From NCBI GenBank assembly GCA_041946825.1, contig JBHGBD010000010.1:62001-126000 (forward strand): a stretch of DNA of 64,000 nt. Direction: 5' to 3'. This stretch comes from CAZTHM01 sp041946825 (lineage in GTDB: Bacteria; Acidobacteriota; Terriglobia; UBA7540). Each line of letters starts with the position of its first letter. The stretch's first letter is position 1. Positions 16,272-25,507 of the stretch are shown here, piece after piece. The translations under genes were made by a program, and so were the position numbers. The notes beneath the pieces were generated by a model. The model made no database searches. It saw only the letters and a program-made list of their open reading frames with translations, and had not been told where the DNA came from.

Positions 16272-16577
16272 ATGCTGATCATCCACGTCCATGCAATCGT
16301 CAAACCGGAGTTCGTCGATGCCTTCAAGCAGGCAACGATCGAGAACGCACGCGAGAGCGTGAAGGAGCCGGGAATCGCGCGCTTCGACGTCATCCAGCAG
16401 GGGGATCATCCGTCACGATTTATTCTGGTCGAAGTTTATCGAACGGCCGAGGCTCCGGCTCGGCACAAGGAGACCGCGCACTACGCGGCCTGGCGCGACA
16501 AGGTGGCGCCGATGATGGCGGAGCCGCGCACCAGCGTCAAATACTCGAACCTTTTCCCCGCCGACGAAGGCTGGTGA
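16272..16577 (+). CDS. ABM-family monooxygenase (LsrG-like)
   Basis: A 101-residue dimeric alpha/beta-barrel protein (MLIIHVHAIVKPEFVDAFKQ, NARESVKEPGIARFDVIQQG, PSRFILVEVYRTAEAPARHK, ETAHYAAWRDKVAPMM). This is the pattern of antibiotic-biosynthesis-monooxygenase domains and of LsrG, including the His of HKETAHY. Such proteins act on small quinone-like or hydroxyketone metabolites without a cofactor. It is followed after 6 bases by an iron alcohol dehydrogenase. This ABM-plus-Fe-ADH pairing is common and suggests joint use in handling a small carbonyl or alcohol metabolite. Confidence 0.75.
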   Translation: MLIIHVHAIVKPEFVDAFKQATIENARESVKEPGIARFDVIQQGDHPSRFILVEVYRTAEAPARHKETAHYAAWRDKVAPMMAEPRTSVKYSNLFPADEGW

Positions 16578-16583
16578 GAACCG

Positions 16584-17738
16584 ATGCGGTTTGAATTCGC
16601 CGCGCCCGCGCGAATCGTATTCGGGGCCGGGGCCGTCCGCGAGGTCGCTCCTGCGGCAAGGGAGTTTGGCCGTCGCGCGCTGCTCGTTACCGGACGCTCA
16701 GCGGAGCGCTCCGAATGGTTGGCCGCCCAACTCGCCCAGGCGGGCGCCTCCTGTTCCCGTTTCGCCGTCGAGGGAGAGCCGACGCTCGAAATCGTTCAAG
16801 GCGGCGTGGCGCGCGCCCGGGAAGAGGCGTGCGACCTCGTCATCGCCTTCGGTGGCGGCAGCGCGCTTGACGCCGGCAAAGCCATCGCCGCGCTACTCAC
16901 GAACCGCGGCGATTTAATGGACTATGTGGAGGTCATCGGAGCGGGCAAGCCGCTGGCCGATCCCAGCGCGCCGTTTATCGCCGTGCCCACCACCGCCGGC
17001 ACCGGCACCGAGGCCACGCGCAACGCCGTGCTTGCCTCCAGCGAACATTGCGTCAAGGTCAGCCTGCGCAGCCCCAGGATGCTCGCGCGACTGGCCGTCG
17101 TCGATCCCGAACTGACATTCGATTTGCCGCGCGATATCACCGCGCGAACCGGACTCGACGCGCTGACGCAGTTAATCGAACCTTACGTCTGCGCGCGCGC
17201 CAATCCCCTGACCGACGGCTTTTGCGTGGAGGGCTTGCGACGCGTGGCTCGTTCGCTTCGCCGCGCGTACCACGACGGGCGCGACGCGGGGGCAAGAACC
17301 GACATGTCCGCGGCCGCCCTGCTGAGCGGTTTGTCGCTGGCCAATGCCGGGCTGGGTGTGGTGCATGGGTTTGCGGGGCCAGTGGGCGGGATGTTTCCCG
17401 CCCCGCACGGAGCCATCTGCGCGGCGCTGCTGCCGCAGGGGATGGAGGTGAACATTCGCGCCCTGCGCAGCCGCTCGCCTGAGAGTGAATCGCTGCGCCG
17501 CTATCAGACGGTCGCAGCGATTCTGACGGGCAACCCTAACGCCTCGGCTGCGGATGGAGTCGCATGGGCGGCGGAAATCTGCCGGGAATTGAATATTCCC
17601 CCGCTCGGCTCATACGGCGTGACGGCAGCACACATCCCGGCCATCGTCGAGAAGGCGGCACAGGCGAGCAGCATGAAAGCTAACCCGATTGCGCTTGCCC
17701 GCGAGGAATTGGAAGAGGTATTGGCACGCTCAATCTGA
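16584..17738 (+). CDS. Iron-containing (group III) alcohol dehydrogenase
   Basis: A 384-residue protein of standard length. The NAD(P)-binding GGGSALDAGKA (90-100) and the metal-site region GTGTEATRNAV are present. The metal ligands can be placed at the Asp of GLDALTQLIEP and at the His residues of NAGLGVVHGFAGPVGGMF and APHGAICA. These enzymes reduce aldehydes or oxidise alcohols with NAD(P) and an Fe or Zn ion. Lactaldehyde, maleylacetate and 4-hydroxybutyrate are among known substrates, and the sequence does not decide between them. It is likely co-translated with the upstream ABM protein, since the start lies 6 bases after that stop with no strong ribosome site of its own. Confidence 0.85.
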   Translation: MRFEFAAPARIVFGAGAVREVAPAAREFGRRALLVTGRSAERSEWLAAQLAQAGASCSRFAVEGEPTLEIVQGGVARAREEACDLVIAFGGGSALDAGKAIAALLTNRGDLMDYVEVIGAGKPLADPSAPFIAVPTTAGTGTEATRNAVLASSEHCVKVSLRSPRMLARLAVVDPELTFDLPRDITARTGLDALTQLIEPYVCARANPLTDGFCVEGLRRVARSLRRAYHDGRDAGARTDMSAAALLSGLSLANAGLGVVHGFAGPVGGMFPAPHGAICAALLPQGMEVNIRALRSRSPESESLRRYQTVAAILTGNPNASAADGVAWAAEICRELNIPPLGSYGVTAAHIPAIVEKAAQASSMKANPIALAREELEEVLARSI

Positions 17739-17797
17739 TTGGAAGCCGGCTGTGCCGGGCCTCCGCACGATTCGGCCATGACGAAGGGAGAACTGTG

Positions 17798-19852
17798 ATG
17801 CGTCGCTTGCAGGTGTTGGCTCTCCTGTCTTTGATTTCACTTCAGCCGATCCTGGCCATGGGCGAGCACAACCCCTTGCTCCCGCGCCCGCAGGAAGTCC
17901 GTTACGGCCCGGGACGATTTCTGCTGCGCAGGACGAGTATCTATCTCCCGGCCAAAGCACCTGCGGAAGACCGATTCTCCGCGGAGCAACTCGCGGATTG
18001 CCTCGCGCAACGAGCCCGAACCCCGATGAGGATTTCGGAGAACTCCGCCGCGAGCGGCCAGATCACCTTGCGGCGCACCGGCGCCGCTGATCCTCTCCCG
18101 GTACCTGGTGAGGCTCCTGGGCGCGAGTCGCGAGAGGCCTACTGGGTAACCGTGAAGCCCGAAGGCGTGGAAGTCCGCGGGATATCTTCGGCGGGTCTAT
18201 TCTACGGAGTCCAAACCGTTTGCCAGCTTGTGGAAGGGTCCGCCGCCGACGCGGCGTTGCCGGAAGTGGAGATCCGCGATTGGCCGTCGCTCGTCTATCG
18301 CGGTGTGATGATGGACCTGAGCCACGGCGCGCTGCACACTGAGCGCGAACTCAAACGCCAACTCGATTTCCTCGCCCGCTGGAAGATCAACCAATACTAC
18401 TTCTATTCCGAGGCGAGCATCGAGCTCGACGGATTTTCGCTCCTCAACCCCGAGGGCCGCTACACGAAGGAACAAGTCCGGCGCATCGTCGCCTATGGGC
18501 GCGAGCGGCACATCGACGTGATCCCTTGCCTGGAATTGTATGGGCATCTCCACGACCTCTTTCGCGTGGAGCGCTACTCCGACCTCGCGGCCGTTCCCCA
18601 CGGGAGCGAGTTCAATCCGCTGAACCCGGATGTCAAGGCGCTGCTGGCGAGGTGGGTTGACCAGTTGGCGGAGATGTTCCCGAGCCCTTACTTGCACATG
18701 GGAATGGATGAGACGTGGGAGCTTGAAAGCTTCGCCAAGGAAAAAGCCGAGGGCCGCTCGCCCGCCAGCTTGTACCTTCAGCATTTCAAATCCGTGGCGG
18801 AGATGGCGAAGCGACACGGCAAAACCGTGATGGTTTGGGGAGATATCTTCACGAAGTATCCGGAGATCATCCCGCAACTCCCGCGTGACGCGATCATCGT
18901 GGCTTGGGATTACGGGCCGAGCGAGGATTACAAATCCTTCCTGGCGCCATTCGCAGGAACTCGCCAGCCCGTGTTCATCGCCACAGGCGCCACAAATTGG
19001 AACCAGATCGTTCCCGCGTTCCAGGTGGAGTTCGACAACGTTGACAACTTTCTCTCGACCGGCCGGCCATACGGCGTCCTCGGCATGATGAACACCGTCT
19101 GGAACGACGATGCCCAGACTCTGACGCGCATGGTCTTCCCGAGCATGGCTTACGGCGCGGTTGCATCGTGGCAATCCGCGCCCGCAGACCGGAAGCAGTT
19201 TTTTTCAGATTACGCTCGTGCGACCTATAGCGCTCCAGCCGCGGCGGAGGCGGGGCCGGGACTCGAGAAACTTGCTCGCGCCGACGAAGCCTTACGCAAG
19301 GCCGTGGGCCTGGAAACGATGCACCGGTTCTGGGATGACCCCCTCGCGCCGTCGAACCTCAAGAAGTCGATCGCGCGTCGCGAGGATTTAAGGCAAGCAC
19401 GCCTCTTTGCCGAAGACGCTCAGGAGCACTTCGCGCGCGCCATCTCAGCCGGAGGAGACTCCGCCACGCTTTCCTGCTTCCTCTTGGGCGCGAGGATGAT
19501 CGACTATCTGGGAATGAAGAACCTCTATGCCGTCGAGATGACGGAGTTCTGGCGACAGCTCGGCCCCAATCCCCGACCACACGAGGTCGGCTTTCTGCTG
19601 TTCAGGGAGATCAACGCGCAGAATCACAGCCGCGTAGGCGACCTGATGGACGCGATCACAGAATTGCAGCAACCTTACCGCGCGGCCTGGCTCGAATCCT
19701 ACACCGACTATCGTTTGGGCACCGCGATGGGGAAATGGGACGCCGAGTTCCAATACTGGTGGAAGTTGAATCGGCGACTGAATCGGTTCGAGGACGAGTA
19801 CCGTGAGGGAGATCCATTGCCGCCGTTCGAGTCGTTCGACCCGGAGCGCTAG
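17798..19852 (+). CDS. Glycoside hydrolase family 20 beta-hexosaminidase, exported
   Basis: A 684-residue protein from the ATG at 17798 after GGGAG. It has a signal peptide (LQVLALLSLISLQPILA), a GH20 N-terminal domain (LPRPQEVRYGPGRFLL, GISSAGLFYGVQTVCQLVE) and the catalytic barrel beginning LVYRGVMMDLSHGALHTERE. The catalytic Asp-Glu pair sits in YLHMGMDETWEL (Asp304-Glu305). In family 20 the Asp orients the substrate acetamido group and the Glu is the acid/base. It probably releases N-acetylglucosamine or related sugars from chitin, peptidoglycan or glycans outside the inner membrane. The long C-terminal helical part (after about residue 470) is unlike model GH20 enzymes and may be a family-specific extension. 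Confidence 0.85.
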   Translation: MRRLQVLALLSLISLQPILAMGEHNPLLPRPQEVRYGPGRFLLRRTSIYLPAKAPAEDRFSAEQLADCLAQRARTPMRISENSAASGQITLRRTGAADPLPVPGEAPGRESREAYWVTVKPEGVEVRGISSAGLFYGVQTVCQLVEGSAADAALPEVEIRDWPSLVYRGVMMDLSHGALHTERELKRQLDFLARWKINQYYFYSEASIELDGFSLLNPEGRYTKEQVRRIVAYGRERHIDVIPCLELYGHLHDLFRVERYSDLAAVPHGSEFNPLNPDVKALLARWVDQLAEMFPSPYLHMGMDETWELESFAKEKAEGRSPASLYLQHFKSVAEMAKRHGKTVMVWGDIFTKYPEIIPQLPRDAIIVAWDYGPSEDYKSFLAPFAGTRQPVFIATGATNWNQIVPAFQVEFDNVDNFLSTGRPYGVLGMMNTVWNDDAQTLTRMVFPSMAYGAVASWQSAPADRKQFFSDYARATYSAPAAAEAGPGLEKLARADEALRKAVGLETMHRFWDDPLAPSNLKKSIARREDLRQARLFAEDAQEHFARAISAGGDSATLSCFLLGARMIDYLGMKNLYAVEMTEFWRQLGPNPRPHEVGFLLFREINAQNHSRVGDLMDAITELQQPYRAAWLESYTDYRLGTAMGKWDAEFQYWWKLNRRLNRFEDEYREGDPLPPFESFDPER

Positions 19853-19878
19853 GGCGTGTGCGTGAAAGGAAGACCGCG

Positions 19879-20901
19879 ATGAATCGAAGACGTTCTATGC
19901 GCAACGCGAAGCGTCGTTCCGTGCGGCGGCCACGCGCCGCAATCAGCCCGGCCGATATCCCCGCCGGAATTGTTGGCATGGGCTTGATGGGAACGAGCAT
20001 CGCCGCCTGCCTGCTGATCGCCGGGCATCCCGTCGCCGGCGTGGAGTCGGATGCCTCCAAGCGCCGCACGGCCCGCGCGCGATTGCTGGCGCTGCTGCGC
20101 GGCGCAAAAAAAGAGGGCCTCCTGAACCACGACCCGGCAGAGGTCCTCAAGCGAATTACAATTTCCGACGGCTACTCGGTCTTCAGAGATTGCCAGATCG
20201 TCATCGAGTCCATCATCGAAGACGTTGAAGCCAAGCGAGGGGTGATCCGGCAGATCGAAGAAGTCGTTTCGCCCGGCGCGATCATCGGGAGCAACACGTC
20301 CGCCATTCCGATCCGCCAACTTCAGAAGGGTGCGCTTTATCCCAGACGCATCCTGGGGATTCACTGGGGCGAACCCGCGCACGTGCTCCGATTCATGGAA
20401 ATCATCTGCGGAGACCAGACGGATCCCGCCAACGCCGAGCGGGTTCGGACGCTGGCTCGCGGATGGGGCAAAGAGCCTTCGATCGTGCGGCGAGACATTC
20501 GCGGGTTCATTACCAACCGCTGCATGTACGCGCTGATGCGGGAAGCGTTTCACCTGGTCGAGAGAGGTTACGCCACAGTGGAAGACGTCGATCGCTCGCT
20601 GCGCAATGATCTCGGGTACTGGATCACATTTGCCGGCCCGTTCCGCTACATGGACCTGACGGGAATTCCCGCCTACGCCACGGTCATGCGCGATCTGTGG
20701 CCGGAATTGTCCAACGAGACCGAAGTCCCGGATCTGATGGCCGATCTTGTTGCCTCCGGCGCGCGCGGAATTTCCAACGCCAAGGGCTTCTACCGCTATA
20801 GCGAAAAAGAAGCTCGACGCTGGGAGAAACGATTCCTCGAATTCAGCTATGAAATCCGCGCGCTGGCCGCACGCTACTCGGAGGCGGCGCAAAACGATTG
20901 A
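19879..20901 (+). CDS. 3-hydroxyacyl-CoA dehydrogenase-like protein
   Basis: A 340-residue protein from the ATG at 19879, after GAAAGGAAGA. After a very basic N-terminal tail (MNRRRSMRNAKRRSVRRP) comes a Rossmann domain with AGIVGMGLMGTSIAACLLIA and the acidic end of strand 2 (GVESD). NAD-binding landmarks are VIESIIEDVEAKRGVIRQIE and SNTSAIPIRQL. The C-terminal helical domain carries GIHWGEPAHVLRFMEIICG (the usual catalytic His region, normally HF.NP), then RGFITNRCMYALMREAFHLV. The family includes 3-hydroxybutyryl-CoA and carnitine dehydrogenases. 'HWGEP' in place of HFFNP means the CoA substrate may differ, so the real substrate is open. Confidence 0.75.
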   Translation: MNRRRSMRNAKRRSVRRPRAAISPADIPAGIVGMGLMGTSIAACLLIAGHPVAGVESDASKRRTARARLLALLRGAKKEGLLNHDPAEVLKRITISDGYSVFRDCQIVIESIIEDVEAKRGVIRQIEEVVSPGAIIGSNTSAIPIRQLQKGALYPRRILGIHWGEPAHVLRFMEIICGDQTDPANAERVRTLARGWGKEPSIVRRDIRGFITNRCMYALMREAFHLVERGYATVEDVDRSLRNDLGYWITFAGPFRYMDLTGIPAYATVMRDLWPELSNETEVPDLMADLVASGARGISNAKGFYRYSEKEARRWEKRFLEFSYEIRALAARYSEAAQND

Positions 20902-20922
20902 ATCCCCTCCGGAGATTTCTTC

Positions 20923-21996
20923 GTGATCATCATTGACTCTCATCTCGACCTGGCATGGAACGCGCTCAATTGGAATCGCGACCTTACTCAGCCAATCTCT
21001 GAAATCCGACGCGTGGAAGCACCCATGAAAGAAGCGCATCGCGGTGGGAATACGGTCTCGTTTCCTGAGATGCGGAAAGGCGAAGTGGCCATTTGCCTGG
21101 CGACTCTGCTGGCGCGCTCGAGTGGCCTGGGCGAGGCGAATCTCGATTTTCGCACCCGGGAGGCCGCGTCGGCCATGGCTCGCGGCCAGCTTGCCTATTA
21201 CGGAATCATGGAGCGTCAGGGTTGGATGCGCATGCTCAAGACCTGGCAGGACGTCGAAGCGCACCTTCATGAATGGCAGAAGCCAGGCGGGCATTCCGCG
21301 CCGCTTGGGTTCATCCTCAGCATGGAGGGTGCCGATCCGATCCTCTCGCCGGCTGATGTCGCGGAGTGGTGGAACGACGGGTTGCGGGTTGTGGGCCTGG
21401 CGCATTACGGGGTGAGCGCGTACGCGCACGGCACCGGGGTCTCAGGCGGGCTCACCAGCCAGGGCTTCGATTTGCTGAGGGCGATGAGTGAAGTGGGAAT
21501 GGTGCTGGACGTGACGCACTTGGCCGACGAAAGCTTCTGGCGGGCATTGGAAATGTTCAGGGGCCCCGTCCTTGCCAGCCACAACAATTGCCGCTCGCTG
21601 GTCCCCGGCGAAAGGCAGTTTTCGGACGAGCAGGTCCGATACCTCCTCGGCCGCGGATCGGTGATTGGTGTTGCATTCGATTCCTGGATGCTGTACCCGG
21701 GGTACGATCCTGGCAAGACTCCAAATTCGCTAGTAAGCCTCGAGGCGGTCGCTGACCAAATCGACCACATTTGCCAATTGGCGGGCGACGCGCGACATGC
21801 CGCGATTGGCAGCGACCTCGACGGTGGCTTTGGCAGGGAGCAGTCTCCACACGATCTCAACACCATCGCCGATTTGCAGAAGATTCCTGCGATTCTGCGC
21901 AACCGGGGTTACACTGAAACGGACATCGAAGCAGTGATGCGCGGCAATTGGCTTCGATACTTCCGCAGGGCCTGGGAAGGCCCACAACGTCCCTAA
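20923..21996 (+). CDS. Membrane dipeptidase family protein (peptidase M19)
   Basis: A 357-residue protein starting at a GTG at 20923, supported by GGAG about 8 bases upstream. The zinc-site residues of renal-type dipeptidases are visible: IIIDSHLDLAWN (His7, Asp9), FILSMEGADPIL (bridging Glu), VLDVTHLADESF (His), LASHNNCRSLVPGERQ (His) and AAIGSDLDGGFG (Asp). These enzymes cleave dipeptides, including D-amino-acid-containing ones, with two zinc ions. No signal peptide is apparent, so it is probably cytoplasmic. It begins 21 bases after the dehydrogenase gene, so the two are likely co-transcribed. Confidence 0.85.
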   Translation: MIIIDSHLDLAWNALNWNRDLTQPISEIRRVEAPMKEAHRGGNTVSFPEMRKGEVAICLATLLARSSGLGEANLDFRTREAASAMARGQLAYYGIMERQGWMRMLKTWQDVEAHLHEWQKPGGHSAPLGFILSMEGADPILSPADVAEWWNDGLRVVGLAHYGVSAYAHGTGVSGGLTSQGFDLLRAMSEVGMVLDVTHLADESFWRALEMFRGPVLASHNNCRSLVPGERQFSDEQVRYLLGRGSVIGVAFDSWMLYPGYDPGKTPNSLVSLEAVADQIDHICQLAGDARHAAIGSDLDGGFGREQSPHDLNTIADLQKIPAILRNRGYTETDIEAVMRGNWLRYFRRAWEGPQRP

Positions 21997-22050
21997 CACG
22001 TGGTGGCCGGACAAAGGTCTGGGCACACGGGAATACCTACTTGGTTAATG

Positions 22051-22070
22051 ACCGGGTCATGACACCCGGT
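22051..22070. promoter_or_regulatory. Inverted repeat upstream of the kinase gene
   Basis: ACCGGGT (22051-22057) and ACCCGGT (22064-22070) form a perfect 7-base stem around a 6-base loop, 77 bases before the kinase start. It could be the terminator of the dipeptidase gene or an operator. Confidence 0.4.
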
Positions 22071-22147
22071 TGAACTGCGCCGGGTGGAGTGTTAGCATCC
22101 GACGACGGAGAGGCGAGGGGCTTCCCTGGCCGCTAACGGGGAAAACT

Positions 22148-25100
22148 GTGCCGCCAAAGCAACCAACCAAACTGGGCAAGTACGTGATCAAGTCCCCGCT
22201 CGGCAAAGGGGCCATGGGCGTCGTGTATCTGGCCGAGGATCAACGCCTGGGGCGGCCCGTCGCGTTGAAAACCATGTCGCCCTCGGTCGCCGACGATCCG
22301 GAATTATTGCAACGCTTTTATCGTGAAGCCCAATCCGCCGGCCAGCTCCGTCACCCCAACATCGTGACCATCTACGACATCGATGAAGCCGACGGGGTCC
22401 CCTTTATCGCCATGGAGTTCCTTGAAGGTGAGTCGCTGGAAAGTGTCATCGCCGCGCGCAAGGAACTTCCGGTCGTCCGGAAAGTCGAAATCCTGGCGCA
22501 AACCTGCAAGGGCCTCCACTACGCTCACGAGCACGGGATTGTTCACCGCGATGTAAAGCCTGCCAACATTGTGGTCTTGACCGACGGTATGGTGAAGATT
22601 GTGGACTTCGGAATCGCGCGAATCGCCGGCGGTTCGATGACCCGTACGGGCCTGGTGATGGGTACGCCGATGTACATGTCACCCGAACAGGTGTTGGGTC
22701 AGCAGGTGGACGCGCGCTCTGACATCTTCTCGGCAGGAGTGATCCTCTACGAACTCCTGACGTTCCAGAATCCCTTTGGCGGCGGTGACATTCCATCCAT
22801 TCTCTACAAGATCGTTGAGAAGCGCCCGGAGCCGCTCTCTTCCCTGCTTCCTAATTGTCCTCCCCAACTCGACAACGTGATCATGAAGGCGCTGGCGCGG
22901 GACCGCGAGGAACGGTACCAGAGCGCGGAGGATTTTGCCTTCGATCTCCTGCAAGTGGCCGACTACCTGGGTAAGCATATGGTGACGTTCTACGTCGAAC
23001 AGGGAAGGCGATCGATCGAGGAAGGAAACCTAACTTTCGCCAAGGAGTCCCTGCAGCGTGTGCTGGAGATCGACAGCAACCACAATGTCGCCAAAGCACT
23101 CCTCAGCAAAGTTCAGGAGCAGATTTACTCCCGCCAGCGGGTCCAGAAGGTTGAGCAGACGCTTCGTCAGGCCAAAGACGCTCTGCAGGGGGAGCAGTAC
23201 GAGGAAGCCATCCTCGTCCTGGACGATATTCTCCGGATGGACCCGCTCCACGAAGAAGCGCTTCAGTACAAGCAGCTGGCGGTGGAGCAGCGCGACCGGA
23301 TTCGCAAGATCCACCGCCATATGGAAGCCGCCGAAAAACTCATGTCCGACGCCGACCTCCAAGCGGCCAAGGCGCAGTTGGAGGCGGTTCTCGCTCTCGA
23401 TCCTCGCCATAGCGCGGCACAGGCCCTGCTGAGTTCGGTGTTGCGAGAGATCACGGAGCAGGAGCGGCTACGCCGGGTTCGCCAGCACACCGAGGCCGCC
23501 AAGGCACAACTGGCTGAGAAGAACTACGCGCGCGCGTTGGAACTGCTCGAAGCCGCGCAGCAGCTCGACCCCGTCAATATCGAAGTCGAATCGCTCTTAC
23601 GACTGGTCCGCAGCGGGCAGGAGAAGGAAGAACGGCGCAAGCTTCTCGAGCAGCGGTTGGCGGCCATCCAAGAGGCTCTGAACCGCGAACGGTTCGACGA
23701 AGCCCTGGGCCAGGCGGATTCCGCGTTACAGGAATTTCCCAACCATTCCCAGGTTCTCAAGCTCCGCACTCAAGCCTCGCGCCAGGTGGACGCGCAGAAG
23801 AAACGACGCTTTGTGGAAGAGCAGATTCAGGCCGCGCGCGGATTTCTGGAAAAAAACCAGTACTCTTCCGCCATCGCCCTGCTGGAGCGTGCGCTCGAAA
23901 CCGCGCCACAGGATGCCAGGCTGACGGCCTATCTGAAGACCGTGCGCGAAACCCAGGAGGCGGCTGAACTGGAGGCTTTGCGCCAGGATGCCATCCGCGA
24001 AGCCCACGAACACGTGCGCGCGAAAGACTTCGTGAGCGCCGTTAACACTTTGGAGAGGGCTCTGGCGCGGGCGGGCCAGTCCCCCGAGCTGATCGAAATC
24101 CTGCAGTTCGTTCGCGAACAGGAGGCGGACTACCAGCGGCAGGATCGGATGCAGGCCATTCTCAGCCGGGCGCAGGCGCTTTTGGCCGGAGAGGAATACG
24201 CCGAAGCTTATGATCTGCTGGAGCGGAGTCAAACCGAGCTCCAAGCCAGCGAGATCAGCGAACTTCTGACCACCGTGCGGGCGCAATGGGAGCGGTTTGA
24301 GCGCCAGCGGGGAGAAACGGTCCAGCGCGCCCGCCAGTTGGTACAGGGAAATGAAGCGCGAAAAGCCGTCGCGCTCCTGGAAGCCTCTCCGAAAGCTTAT
24401 TTCAAGGACCCGGAGTTTCAGAGCCTTTATGCCGCGTGTCGCGAGGCGTTCGCGCGCCAGACGGCGATCAAAAGCGCCGTTGAGCAGACCGAGAAGGCCA
24501 TCGCCGCCGAAGACCTGGTTCAAGCTGAGGCCGTGCTGGATCACGCCTTGCGGAGCTATCCGGGCGATCCATCGTTGCTGGCCATTGAGAAGCGCCTGAA
24601 GGAAGAGGTGGTTCGTGTTCGTTGGGCCTTGTGGGGAAAACTCCTGGACGATGCCCGCGTCAATATCGGCCGGATGAAATACCAGCAGGCGATTCGATTG
24701 CTTGGTTCGGTTGATTGGGAGTCTGCGGAACTTCCCGACTTGGCGACCCAAGCCGCCGCCCTTCTGGCCGAGGCGCACCGAAAGGATGAGGAAGCGCGCC
24801 GGGCGGAAGAAGAAGCTCGCCGTCGGGAGGAAGAGGCGGCAATGCGACAAACGCTCGTCCGCGCGGTTCCTCCCCTCCGTGCTGCAGCAAGCACGGATGG
24901 CGGCTTGATGTCCTCGCAGGAACGCCTCCGCGAAGCGTTGCAGCGGAGTGGCCGCGCAACTCAGGAGCCCGCGCGACCGGCACCTGGCAGCCCCGCCATG
25001 GACCCGACCTCCGCTACCTTGCCAGGGGCTGGACCTGCGGCGGCCGGTCCAGTTACAGCTCCGCACGCCAAATCCGGGGCCGCTGCACCTCCGGTCACAC

Positions 25101-25507
25101 CCGCCGTCGCGCGCGCGCCGGCCGTGGCAGTCCCGGCACCCAAGAAAGGGACGCCTGTGGCTCTGTGGGCAGTCGTGGGTGTGATTGTTTTGGCGATTGC
25201 CGGGGTCGCTGCCTGGAAGCATTTTGCGGGCACGGCTGCTCCCCCGGGCCGTGCCCAGATAACGGCGGTGCCCTGGGCTGAGATTGTCAAAGTGCAAGCC
25301 AAGGATGGACAGAGCTTGAATATCCACGGCTACACCCCGATGGGAATTGAGTTGCCCCCTGGGGATTACCTCCTTGAACTCAAGAGTGAGCAGGGAAGCG
25401 AGTCGGTGAACGTAGCGGTCAAATCCGGGGAAACAACCAGGGTGAACTTCACATTCCCGGGAGTTACCGTAAATGCGGTGGTGGATGAACTGGTCAGCAG
25501 ATATTAG
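22148..25507 (+). CDS. Ser/Thr protein kinase with TPR-like helical repeats and a PEGA-like domain
   Basis: About 1119 residues from a GTG at 22148; an in-frame TTG at 22070 is rejected because it adds sequence unlike a kinase. The kinase domain starts at once (LGKYVIKSPLGKGAMGVVYL, Lys41, HRDVKPAN with His133-Asp135, DFG at 153-155, GTPMYMSPEQ), a complete Hanks-type active site. Residues 280 to about 900 are strongly charged helical repeats rich in Gln, Glu and Ala with TPR character (SALEREPQD-like turns, YAEAYDLLERSQTEL). A Pro/Ala-rich linker, one membrane helix (about 1004-1023, ALWAVVGVIVLAIAGVAAW) and an extracytoplasmic PEGA-like beta domain follow (TPMGIELPPGDYLLELKS). Its end overlaps the next gene. 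Confidence 0.85.
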   Translation: MPPKQPTKLGKYVIKSPLGKGAMGVVYLAEDQRLGRPVALKTMSPSVADDPELLQRFYREAQSAGQLRHPNIVTIYDIDEADGVPFIAMEFLEGESLESVIAARKELPVVRKVEILAQTCKGLHYAHEHGIVHRDVKPANIVVLTDGMVKIVDFGIARIAGGSMTRTGLVMGTPMYMSPEQVLGQQVDARSDIFSAGVILYELLTFQNPFGGGDIPSILYKIVEKRPEPLSSLLPNCPPQLDNVIMKALARDREERYQSAEDFAFDLLQVADYLGKHMVTFYVEQGRRSIEEGNLTFAKESLQRVLEIDSNHNVAKALLSKVQEQIYSRQRVQKVEQTLRQAKDALQGEQYEEAILVLDDILRMDPLHEEALQYKQLAVEQRDRIRKIHRHMEAAEKLMSDADLQAAKAQLEAVLALDPRHSAAQALLSSVLREITEQERLRRVRQHTEAAKAQLAEKNYARALELLEAAQQLDPVNIEVESLLRLVRSGQEKEERRKLLEQRLAAIQEALNRERFDEALGQADSALQEFPNHSQVLKLRTQASRQVDAQKKRRFVEEQIQAARGFLEKNQYSSAIALLERALETAPQDARLTAYLKTVRETQEAAELEALRQDAIREAHEHVRAKDFVSAVNTLERALARAGQSPELIEILQFVREQEADYQRQDRMQAILSRAQALLAGEEYAEAYDLLERSQTELQASEISELLTTVRAQWERFERQRGETVQRARQLVQGNEARKAVALLEASPKAYFKDPEFQSLYAACREAFARQTAIKSAVEQTEKAIAAEDLVQAEAVLDHALRSYPGDPSLLAIEKRLKEEVVRVRWALWGKLLDDARVNIGRMKYQQAIRLLGSVDWESAELPDLATQAAALLAEAHRKDEEARRAEEEARRREEEAAMRQTLVRAVPPLRAAASTDGGLMSSQERLREALQRSGRATQEPARPAPGSPAMDPTSATLPGAGPAAAGPVTAPHAKSGAAAPPVTPAVARAPAVAVPAPKKGTPVALWAVVGVIVLAIAGVAAWKHFAGTAAPPGRAQITAVPWAEIVKVQAKDGQSLNIHGYTPMGIELPPGDYLLELKSEQGSESVNVAVKSGETTRVNFTFPGVTVNAVVDELVSRY

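Noticed and set aside
19849..21429. Minus-strand open frame of 526 residues
   Set aside because: It is antisense to the dehydrogenase and dipeptidase genes, both well supported.
23726..25327. Minus-strand open frame of 533 residues
   Set aside because: It is antisense to the helical repeat part of the kinase gene.
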